DNA of 64,000 nucleotides from Shinella lacus (GTDB lineage: Bacteria; Pseudomonadota; Alphaproteobacteria; Rhizobiales; Rhizobiaceae): the NCBI RefSeq assembly GCF_010994755.1, contig NZ_WHSB02000004.1:558001-622000 (forward strand), in the 5' to 3' direction. Under the pieces are notes generated by a model that searched no databases, had not been told where the DNA came from, and saw nothing but the letters and a program-made list of their open reading frames with translations. A program made the translations under genes and the position numbers. Of this stretch, positions 25,488-32,142 are shown piece by piece (the first letter of the stretch is position 1; every line of letters begins with the position of its first letter).

Positions 25488-26033
25488 TCAGTGGGTCGGC
25501 GCGCGCCAGACGAAGCGGCCGTCGCCGTCCTCATCGGTCCAGAGCGGCAGCGCGCGGCCGATGACGGAGCTTGCGGGGATCGGTCCGAAGTAGCGGCCGT
25601 CGAGGCTGTCAGGAACCTCCCAATTCATGAGGAAGAGCTGGCCGTCGGCTATGACGCGGCAGCCCTGCCAGATGGGCAGGGCGCGACCGATCCGGTCGCG
25701 GTCGAGCGCATCGCCCATCTCCACGTCATCGACCGTGATGGCGCTGCCGGTGCGGCAAACCCGCTGGCCGGGAAGACCGACGACGCGCTTCAACAGCGGC
25801 ACGCCGCGCCCGACATAGCCGCGCTCTATCATGAAACCGGCAAGCGGTTCCGATGGCCTGACGGCGACCAGCTCCGGCACTTCGATCCGGTCGGTCGGCT
25901 CAATGGTGTAGAACCCGACCGGTGCGCTCGCCGTGGCGTTCCAGAGGAGTTTTGTCGGCATATCGGCCGCGCTGATGGCGGCGATGCAGATGACGGCGAG
26001 CAACGTCACCGCGAGAATGCGGCGGCGGCTCAT
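25488..26033 (-). CDS. traF: Conjugative signal peptidase TraF (S26 family)
   Basis: A 181-residue membrane-anchored S26 peptidase. One N-terminal membrane segment (LAVTLLAVICIAAISAA) precedes the catalytic Ser in ATASAPVGFYTIEP and the catalytic Lys in KRVVGLPGQRV. In IncP-type systems TraF matures the TrbC pilin, which is encoded in this window. The ATG at 26031-26033 overlaps the stop of the DUF2840 gene (ATGA), showing coupling. Confidence 0.92.
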   Translation of the reverse strand: MSRRRILAVTLLAVICIAAISAADMPTKLLWNATASAPVGFYTIEPTDRIEVPELVAVRPSEPLAGFMIERGYVGRGVPLLKRVVGLPGQRVCRTGSAITVDDVEMGDALDRDRIGRALPIWQGCRVIADGQLFLMNWEVPDSLDGRYFGPIPASSVIGRALPLWTDEDGDGRFVWRAPTH

Positions 26034-26548
26034 GGGTCGATCCTCCGGCGGCCCATCCACGCCGCATGGCGCTCGGGCGTGTAGGTGCTCGGCTCCAGAC
26101 CGGCGGAGAGCCGGTTATGGACGTGCCGCCAATGGTCGGGCGATGCCTCGGCCGGATCGAGGCGGAGCGCTTCCACCGCGTCGATCGCGGCAAGCGCGCG
26201 CTGGACCTTCGGCCAGCCGTCGAGGCGCAACAGAATGTCGCCGCCAGGCCGGACGAAGGGAAGCGTCTGGAACGGCTCGCCGCGGCGGATGGCGCGCACG
26301 ACGTCGATGCGCGAGATGATCGTGCCATACTCGCCTGCGGCCCAGCGGACGAAGGCGAAGATGCTGTCGGGCGCGAAGCCGACGACGCTGCGGCGGCGGT
26401 CGAGGATCTGTTCGTAGCTCTTGCGTCCGAACCTGATCCAGTGCTCGACCTTGCGTTTCTCGAAGGTCAGCTCGACCAAGGTAGTAAACGGCGCTGGCCC
26501 GTCCGTCAGCGGACGGCCGTGCGCGCGGTGGGAGGCTCTGCCGCTCAT
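26030..26548 (-). CDS. DUF2840 family protein
   Basis: A 172-residue protein whose core (FTTLVELTFEKRKVEHWIRF, then FGRKSYEQILDRRR and FAFVRWAAGEYGT) matches DUF2840 proteins that accompany traF in alphaproteobacterial elements. It has no export signal. Function unknown. It overlaps traF and the RPA gene by four bases on either side, so it is translated as part of one tight operon. Confidence 0.88.
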   Translation of the reverse strand: MSGRASHRAHGRPLTDGPAPFTTLVELTFEKRKVEHWIRFGRKSYEQILDRRRSVVGFAPDSIFAFVRWAAGEYGTIISRIDVVRAIRRGEPFQTLPFVRPGGDILLRLDGWPKVQRALAAIDAVEALRLDPAEASPDHWRHVHNRLSAGLEPSTYTPERHAAWMGRRRIDP

Positions 26549-27672
26549 GACCGGCCTCCATGGCGATCATCAGCGGCGAGCATGTCGCGCAGCACGTCGG
26601 CGATAGATCGGGCGGCACCGGCACCACGCCTCGCGTGCGCGTGCGTCAAAGAAGAAGAGTTAGATTCTCTGTTAGACTCTAAGTTAGCAGCCGGATTCCG
26701 CGTTTCAGGCCAGAGGCTTAACTGCGGTCCGTGCGCCTGATGTACCGATAGGGCTGCGCCTGATGTGCCGATACCGCGTGCGCCTGATGTGCCGATGGTT
26801 TCCACAGGCGTTTCCACAGGCACTGTGGACAGGATTTCGGGGCGGATGCGCAGCAGCTCGCGACCGTGTTCGCGCTCGATCTGAAGGCGATAGCCGGGGA
26901 GCGGCTGGCGGGCAGCGATACGGCGCAGGTCGAGCGCGAAGTCGGAGACGCGGGCGAGACTGCCGGACTTCACATGGAGATGCGCGACCTCGAACAGCCA
27001 GCCATGGCGCTGGTGGCCGGCGTGCTTGCGGGCGACACGATAGAGCCAGCGTTCGATGCCGCCGGTCAGCCGGAAATAAGCCGGGTCGATGGTGAGGACG
27101 AGCGAGCGGTCGACGACGCTGTTGTAGAACCATTCGGGTAGGACGAATTCCATGCCCTCGACGCGGCCGGTGCGCGTCGTCATCTCTTCCCACTCGTTGA
27201 TCCACGAGAATTGCCGGCGCCGCCAATGCGGGCCGTTGCGGATCGTCGTGGCGATGACGGTCGATTGCAGACGCGCGAGGGCTGCCTTCAGCAGCACATA
27301 TTGGCGGTTTCCGGTCGGCCGCCCGATGGCGCGCAGCAGGTGATAGGGCGTGAAGCGGAAGAAGCGCGAAGTGCGCAGGCCATCGTTCTCGGCCGCGACG
27401 AGCTGCGAGGCCGCCCAGATCAGCACGTCGGCGTCCCAGATGGTCGCCATGCCGTGTTCGGGCATCGCGAGCACCTGCACCTCGACATCGGCGGCCTTGT
27501 AGAGAATGGGCTTCGTGCGCGGCGTCTTGGCCAGCGAGAAGAACGGCCGCTCCATCAAATCGCGCTGGTCGCGCGGGGCGGCATCGCCGGTCGCTACCAC
27601 GAAAGGGTTGAGATGGCTGCGCTCGCTCGCATCGGTCGGCTGCGCGGGTCTATGATCGTCGTCGCGCAGCAT
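26545..27672 (-). CDS. Replication initiator protein A (RPA family)
   Basis: A 375-residue protein with an N-terminal and central region typical of plasmid RPA initiators (RPFFSLAKTPRTKPILYKAA, FRFTPYHLLRAIGR, FEVAHLHVKSGSLA). The C-terminal third contains short repeats (PVETPVET, then IGTSGA twice) that are encoded by direct DNA repeats. The family initiates plasmid replication; in an ICE it may support replication of the excised circle. No parA or parB gene lies beside it, unlike in many plasmid-like relatives. Starts at the ATG directly after the AlpA-like gene. Confidence 0.88.
   Translation of the reverse strand: MLRDDDHRPAQPTDASERSHLNPFVVATGDAAPRDQRDLMERPFFSLAKTPRTKPILYKAADVEVQVLAMPEHGMATIWDADVLIWAASQLVAAENDGLRTSRFFRFTPYHLLRAIGRPTGNRQYVLLKAALARLQSTVIATTIRNGPHWRRRQFSWINEWEEMTTRTGRVEGMEFVLPEWFYNSVVDRSLVLTIDPAYFRLTGGIERWLYRVARKHAGHQRHGWLFEVAHLHVKSGSLARVSDFALDLRRIAARQPLPGYRLQIEREHGRELLRIRPEILSTVPVETPVETIGTSGARGIGTSGAALSVHQAHGPQLSLWPETRNPAANLESNRESNSSSLTHAHARRGAGAARSIADVLRDMLAADDRHGGRS
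26732..26821. repeat. Iteron-like direct repeats and tandem DnaA-box-like sites inside the RPA gene
   Basis: Three copies of the 19-mer TGCGCCTGATGTGCCGATA start at 26732, 26755 and 26779 (each with at most one change), at 23-24 bp spacing. They are followed by a perfect tandem 12-mer GTTTCCACAGGC at 26798-26809 and 26810-26821. Each 12-mer contains GTTTCCACA, one base from the loose DnaA box TTWTNCACA. The third 19-mer is in a different reading frame from the other two, which argues for DNA-level selection. Confidence 0.65.
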
Positions 27673-27942
27673 TCAGCATTTGCCCCGCTCTTCGGGCGTC
27701 AGCGGACGCGCGGGGAAAACCGTGCCGGCCGTCATCTCGCGGGTGGATTTGCGGCTGCCGATCTCCGACCAGGATTCGAGGTCTTGGACGGTGTAGAGGA
27801 CGCGGCCACCGATCTTGCGGTAAGTCGGGCCGGTGCCATAAGTTCGATGCTTCTCAAGGGTGCGCATGGAAATGCCGAGGAAGCGGGCAGCTTCCTGCGT
27901 ACGCAAGAGTCGTGGCGGCAGGCCCGCCAAGGGGTTGGCCAT
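27673..27942 (-). CDS. AlpA/MerR-like HTH protein, candidate excisionase (RdfS-like)
   Basis: An 89-residue protein with one helix-turn-helix of the AlpA/HTH-17 type: LLRTQEAARFLGISMRTLEK then GPTYRKIGGRVLYTVQDLE. Small proteins of this type are excisionases or regulators of mobile elements. In ICEMlSymR7A the comparable RdfS drives excision and leads the relaxase/traF operon under FseA control. Here too it is first in the RPA-DUF2840-traF-DUF736-relaxase operon. The role is inferred from position and fold. Confidence 0.75.
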   Translation of the reverse strand: MANPLAGLPPRLLRTQEAARFLGISMRTLEKHRTYGTGPTYRKIGGRVLYTVQDLESWSEIGSRKSTREMTAGTVFPARPLTPEERGKC

Positions 27943-28146
27943 GGGATCACCTCTGGAGTTCGTCGTTGATGCGCGCCGCAGGCAAAGCGACGGGCTACGG
28001 CGAACCATGGCGAGGGATCGGCGGCAGGTAGCGTGCCGCATTTGCGCTCATGCGCTGGCGGCACCCCTCCGGCTGTTGTGGCTGGGATTGTCGTTACGGT
28101 CACTCGGCGGACCTAGCCAGCGACGTTCGGCCCTCTGATCGGCCTG

Positions 28147-28368
28147 CTATTTTGGCGCGCCGACCTTCTTCAGTAATTCACCGGGCTCGATCTCAAGGGC
28201 ATCGGCAATCTGGCCAAGGACGGTGACGCTGGCGGACACGTCGCCACGCTCGATCGCGCCGACATAGCGCATACTCAGGCCTGCCCGATCGGCGAGTTCT
28301 TCTTGCGTCAGCTTCTTGTCATGACGTGCCCGACGCAGATTCCTCGCCATGACCTCCTTGAGATCCAT
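28147..28368 (-). CDS. XRE-family repressor, QseC-like
   Basis: A 73-residue protein that is almost only a Cro/C1-type HTH (MARNLRRARHDKKLTQEELA, DRAGLSMRYVGAIERGDVSA). It is divergent from the DUF2285 gene at 28492 and separated by tandem operator-like repeats. This matches the QseC/QseM arrangement of ICEMlSymR7A, where QseC represses the antiactivator gene qseM. The match is in layout and fold; sequence identity could not be tested. Confidence 0.8.
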   Translation of the reverse strand: MDLKEVMARNLRRARHDKKLTQEELADRAGLSMRYVGAIERGDVSASVTVLGQIADALEIEPGELLKKVGAPK

Positions 28369-28389
28369 AACAAGAGGGGAACCAGCATA

Positions 28390-28418
28390 GGAACGATCAT
28401 TCTAGGAACGATCATTCC
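28390..28418. promoter_or_regulatory. Tandem repressor operators between qseC-like and qseM-like genes
   Basis: GGAACGATCATTCT at 28390-28403 and GGAACGATCATTCC at 28405-28418 are 15-bp tandem copies. Each has the dyad GGAA-n-GATC-n-TTCC. They begin 22 bases upstream of the XRE start and lie about 75-100 bases before the DUF2285 start, the place for a dual operator that controls both promoters. Confidence 0.7.
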
Positions 28419-28491
28419 TATTCGTATCAAGCCATGCTATTCATCGGGTTGTCCTGAACTTGCTTCATTATGTCCGCGTTCCCAATGGAAA

Positions 28492-28809
28492 ATGACAGAA
28501 TTCATGCGTGAACGGCCTCAGCTTAATCCAGATGTTGAAGATGAGGCTCCCAGCGGGCCAGATATTACGACCTATGACGAACAGCACTACGTCACCTATC
28601 TGCGGCTGTTGGATGCCAGCCGAGATGGCGCGGACTGGCAGGAGGTCGCGCGTATCGTCCTGCACCGCGACCCCATCGCTGAGGAAGCGCGCAGCCACCA
28701 TTGCTGGGAAAGCCATCTTGCCCGCGCGCAGTGGCTCTCAGGCTCAGGCTATCGGCGCATTCTGGAACAGGCGGTCGCACTGGCTGCGCGCGGTGGCAGG
28801 CAGGCGTAG
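28492..28809 (+). CDS. DUF2285-type protein, QseM-like antiactivator candidate
   Basis: A 105-residue protein whose middle and end follow the DUF2285 pattern: YVTYLRLLDASRDGADWQEV, ARIVLHRDP, then SHLARAQWLSGSGYRRILE. In ICEMlSymR7A, QseM is a small DUF2285 antiactivator that binds FseA. This gene is divergent from the XRE repressor and convergent with the FseA-like C-terminal frame, ending only two bases from it. Start uncertain: ATG 28492 used, ATG 28504 possible. The N-terminal 25 residues are acidic. Confidence 0.65.
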   Translation: MTEFMRERPQLNPDVEDEAPSGPDITTYDEQHYVTYLRLLDASRDGADWQEVARIVLHRDPIAEEARSHHCWESHLARAQWLSGSGYRRILEQAVALAARGGRQA

Positions 28810-28811
28810 GC

Positions 28812-29405
28812 TTATTTGCTTACAGCCTTGATGGGATAATGCAGGAGCAGCCGATAGCCGCCGCGCATCATCTTGATCCCGTGAGCGACGAGTCGACGGG
28901 CCTTGTTCTTGCGCGGATCGCCCTCGAAATCCTCCTTGGTGCCGCTGAACCCAAGCAAAACCTCGGCGACGGTGCGGTAGCTTTCGTCGCGCAAGCGCGC
29001 GTCGAGCGCACGCAGGGACAGAATGTGCCATTGCCGAAGCTGCTCCGGCAGCGCGCGAAAATCAGGACCGGGCGGTCGGCCTTTGAGGGAGCGCCAAAGC
29101 CTCCGGGCAGCGTGAGCGCGCAGATCGTAGAGGTCGTCTATCGGCAGGACTGTTCCATAGAAAGTCGCGGCGTCAGGAACGGCGTGGGGCAACCAGAATT
29201 GATGTGCTACGCCCTCGACCAGCCAGATGCCATGCCAGCCATCTGCGGCCTGGCGCAGATCGAGGCCGTCGAGATTCGCCAGCGTTATGATCGGCTCCGT
29301 TTCGCTGTCGTGATGCTGCAGGGGAGAGAGCCATATGGCTTTCGGCTGAAGGCTTGGGCTCCAGAACAGGGATTGCCGATCCGATCGGGTTTCAGGATCG
29401 GTCGG
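28812..29405 (-). CDS. fseA: FseA-like activator, C-terminal DUF2285 part (read in the +1 frame)
   Basis: A 197-residue open frame with clear DUF2285 features (FYGTVLPIDDLYDLRAHAAR, SLRALDARLRDESYRTVAEV, GIKMMRGGYRLLLHYP). It lies in the +1 frame relative to the DUF6499 ORF and has no good start before the overlap, so it is most likely reached by frameshifting at the UUUUCC run at 29404-29409. The joined product would be about 260 residues (63 + 197), the length of FseA-type excision activators. Coordinates begin at the first +1 codon after that run. An independent internal ATG at 29190-29192 would give only a C-terminal piece. Confidence 0.7.
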   Translation of the reverse strand, partial: PTDPETRSDRQSLFWSPSLQPKAIWLSPLQHHDSETEPIITLANLDGLDLRQAADGWHGIWLVEGVAHQFWLPHAVPDAATFYGTVLPIDDLYDLRAHAARRLWRSLKGRPPGPDFRALPEQLRQWHILSLRALDARLRDESYRTVAEVLLGFSGTKEDFEGDPRKNKARRLVAHGIKMMRGGYRLLLHYPIKAVSK

Positions 29406-29595
29406 AAAATCGCAGCCCCCAGCGTTGCACGAAGGCTTCCAACCGCTCCGGCTCTGGCTCGTGCGACGCGGTTATCGTCTGAAACTCGCGACGATATTCG
29501 TCATCGCGGCGAAGATATTCCCAGGCGAAACCGGCGGCGGGGATGCTCTTGGCAAATCTGTATGCCGCCGGAGAACGCCAGTCGATGCTTAGCAT
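29392..29595 (-). CDS. fseA: FseA-like activator, N-terminal DUF6499 part
   Basis: A 67-residue ORF starting MLSIDWRSPAAYRFAKSIPA and continuing AGFAWEYLRRDDEYRREF, the standard DUF6499 'transcriptional regulator' sequence. In the zero frame it stops at TGA 29392-29394 a few codons after RWGLRF. In fused homologues the chain would continue, and the +1 frame here does so (FPTDPETRSD). GAGAGG lies about seven bases before the ATG. In ICEMlSymR7A the equivalent Msi172 and Msi171 are joined by programmed +1 frameshifting to give FseA, the activator of excision. Confidence 0.75.
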   Translation of the reverse strand: MLSIDWRSPAAYRFAKSIPAAGFAWEYLRRDDEYRREFQTITASHEPEPERLEAFVQRWGLRFSDRS

Positions 29596-29850
29596 GGCGC
29601 TACCTCTCTACACCGGACACGCGTAAAGCAACGCCCGGACTGAGAACTTCAAGCATCGGTTGAAACAACTGTAGCCGCGCTATCGAGATAACTAGATCGG
29701 CTAACGAGATCAATCTCTTGGTTATTTTCTTCTTAACCGTGCTTACGTGTGCCTGCGAGCCGGGCGTAGCCGGGCGGCGCGATTTTTTCCGCCCCTGTGA
29801 TCGCCGGGAGAGGCAGGGCCGCCGGGGCGGCGGCCCTGTCGCGTTCGAGG

Positions 29851-30693
29851 TCAAAGCCCCTTCAATCGCTGCATACCCTCCGCCAGCGTCCAGAGCGCGC
29901 GATTGAGGCCGACATTCTGGTCGATGCCATTGATGGCGCGGGTCTGGGTGCGGAGGATGCGTCCGTGCGAAGTCTGGCGGCGTCCATGCAATCCGCCCCG
30001 CACAAGGTTTTCCTGAATGACATTGAAGGTCTGCCACACGCTCTGCCCGACATCTTCGCGGCGGCGCGGCGCGATGATCTGATCCGGGCGGACCGGACTT
30101 TCCTCCTCGCCGTAGCGGGCGACAAGGCTGGCCTCGGCCAAAACCCGTTGCTCGTCCTGCGAAAGCCTCGTTTCCTTCATGCCTTCCGTGGCGTCGATCA
30201 GGCGCGGGAAATCCTCTGCCACGGTATAGACGCCCTCAATGATCTGATCCTGTATCCCGCCCTTATGGGGAACGCGGACTTCCTCGAAACGCTCGCCCGC
30301 AATCATGCTGTTGGTGCACACGAAACGTAGCACGCCCGCAAACATCTGATAGGCGCTCGTCCCGTCATGCGAATTGACGATGATGACTTCTGCCGCTTCC
30401 TGCTTGCCGATGCCGTCATCCCGGCGCAGGCGCAGCATGTGCTTGGCATGGCCCATGCGCTCGCCGTCACGCGGCACCGCCTGCACGGCGAAGAATGGGA
30501 ACCATCCTTCCCGGCGCAGCCCCTCTACGATCTCAATAGTGGGGACGTAAACATAACGCTCCGAACGGCTGTCATGGGCTTCGCGGGCGAAGATGGATGG
30601 GACGTGACGGAAAAGGGTTTCGTTGTCGAGGGCTTCACGCCCGCTGATCTGGTGAGAGTTGCGGCCGAACCGGGTGGCGAGACGATAGGTCAT
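29851..30693 (-). CDS. DUF932 family protein
   Basis: A 280-residue protein with the DUF932 signature layout (MTYRLATRFGRNSHQISG, FVCTNSMIAGERFEEVRVPH, AVEDF-type middle). These plasmid/phage proteins of unknown activity are common in conjugative elements. The ATG 30691-30693 is preferred because GAGGA lies eight bases upstream; an in-frame ATG 15 bases earlier (30708) is less well placed. It is the last recognisable ICE-backbone gene before the defence genes. Confidence 0.85.
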   Translation of the reverse strand: MTYRLATRFGRNSHQISGREALDNETLFRHVPSIFAREAHDSRSERYVYVPTIEIVEGLRREGWFPFFAVQAVPRDGERMGHAKHMLRLRRDDGIGKQEAAEVIIVNSHDGTSAYQMFAGVLRFVCTNSMIAGERFEEVRVPHKGGIQDQIIEGVYTVAEDFPRLIDATEGMKETRLSQDEQRVLAEASLVARYGEEESPVRPDQIIAPRRREDVGQSVWQTFNVIQENLVRGGLHGRRQTSHGRILRTQTRAINGIDQNVGLNRALWTLAEGMQRLKGL

Positions 30694-31104
30694 TGTCTTG
30701 ATCCTCATTGGCTTGGGTTGGAGCGCAGCGCTGCGCTGCAACCCTGGCCGTCGCCGAGACCGGGGGTGGAAGGAGCAAGGGCGGGCGGGACGGAGGGGGA
30801 TCACCCGGCCTGCACGGAACGGAGGAACGACGTGGAGGAAGGCTGGGGATACCGTCCCGGCCGAGCGTCAGCGATCCCTTGCGCCGCGCCAGGGGGAGCC
30901 CCCCAAGCAACCCGCCCGGCGTGAGCGTCAGCGGGAGACGGGCATAAAGCCGGATCAGGATGTGCAAAGTTGCTGAACCTGGAAGCCGAGCATCTTGATC
31001 GCCGTTTTTGTTATTCTATCGCGATATAGTTGGTATCGCTTAGAAATTGATCATCGGCCATACTGACCGAATCGGTCCCCATAGAGACTGGCGAGAGGAC
31101 GCGC
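30694..31104. other. Gene-free region between DUF932 and the SIR2 operon
   Basis: 411 bp without a convincing gene. The part nearest DUF932 is very GC-rich and contains the 16-bp palindrome AGCGCAGC-GCTGCGCT (30722-30737), about 30 bases before the DUF932 ATG. The part nearest SIR2 turns AT-rich and contains TATCGCGATA (31017-31026) with a second TATCGC at 31033, a plausible promoter/operator area. This base-composition change may mark where the defence cassette was inserted. Confidence 0.55.
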
Positions 31105-32142
31105 TTGGACATTCACGAGCTTAAACTGCTGTTGCAACAACATCTGACAGACGGCCTAGTAACGGTTGTGGGCTCGGGCCTGTCATGTGCGGAAGGACTG
31201 CCGGGTATGGGCGAGTTAGCCGCCCATCTCGATGCAACAGTGACAACTGGCTTGGCAGCAGCGGAAGTAGATCGATGGAACGCGATATCACCGCTGTTGT
31301 CGGCACAGGGCCTCGAAGCGGCTCTTCTTGAGGTGCCTCCGACGCCGGGACTGGAAATCGCGATCGTTGCGAGCACGGCCGAACTGATCGCTTTGCGTGA
31401 GCGCCAAATCGTTACCGAAGTTTTCTCGCGGACCCGGACGCTGCGTTTTACCGGGCTCGTCAAGCACTTGTTAAAACCTCACACCGGACTTCCGGTCGTC
31501 ACGACCAACTATGATCGCTTGGTTGAGGTCGCCGTGGAGGAAGCCGGCCTCGGCGTCGATACGTTGTTCGTCGGCCAGTTTGCAGGTGAGTTGAACGAGC
31601 AGGAAAGCCGCTTGAGTTTCTGCCGGGAAGTGACGCTTAAGGCCGGACGAGCACAGTATCGTTATCGTCCGCGCGCCAATATTTTCAAACCTCATGGCAG
31701 TCTCGATTGGTATCACCGCGATGGGAAGCCCGTCCGCTACTCTGGCGATCTCGATCTACCGCGGCTCATCATCACTCCGGGGTTGAACAAGTTCCGCAAC
31801 GGCTACGAAAGCCCGTTTGACCGCCATCGGGAACGGGCAAATTCGGCGATCGACCGTGCCAGCCGCTTTCTTGTGATCGGCTATGGTTTCAACGACGATC
31901 ACCTGGAAACTCACCTGACGCCCCGTATCCGCAGTGGCGTGCCCACGCTCCTTTTGACCTACGGACTCTCGGATAATGCGGTGAAGCTCGTAAACGAGTG
32001 CCGCAATGTCATCGCGATTCAGCGCGCCGAACAAGCTGGCGTTTCCGGCTCTGGCGTCTTTGTCGCTGGCGTTGAGACCTTCTTTCCCGGTCTGGACCTG
32101 TGGGATCTGGGCTCATTCGTTGCCGAGGTGCTTGAACCATGA
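31105..32142 (+). CDS. SIR2-domain NADase/effector of a SIR2-HerA defence system
   Basis: A 345-residue SIR2-fold protein. NAD-binding and catalytic features are present: VVGSGLSCAEGLPGM near the start, VVTTNYDRLVEV at about 130, KPHGSLDWYH with the catalytic His near 195, and FLVIGYGFNDDHLETH near 255. Such proteins degrade NAD+ in abortive defence. TTG 31105 is used as start because GAGAGGA lies six bases upstream. It overlaps the herA ATG by four bases (ATGA), the known SIR2-HerA arrangement. Confidence 0.88.
   Translation: MDIHELKLLLQQHLTDGLVTVVGSGLSCAEGLPGMGELAAHLDATVTTGLAAAEVDRWNAISPLLSAQGLEAALLEVPPTPGLEIAIVASTAELIALRERQIVTEVFSRTRTLRFTGLVKHLLKPHTGLPVVTTNYDRLVEVAVEEAGLGVDTLFVGQFAGELNEQESRLSFCREVTLKAGRAQYRYRPRANIFKPHGSLDWYHRDGKPVRYSGDLDLPRLIITPGLNKFRNGYESPFDRHRERANSAIDRASRFLVIGYGFNDDHLETHLTPRIRSGVPTLLLTYGLSDNAVKLVNECRNVIAIQRAEQAGVSGSGVFVAGVETFFPGLDLWDLGSFVAEVLEP

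Noticed and set aside
29600-30037. A 145-codon minus-strand frame between the FseA-like and DUF932 genes
   Set aside because: It overlaps the 3' end of DUF932 in another frame and has no recognisable features.
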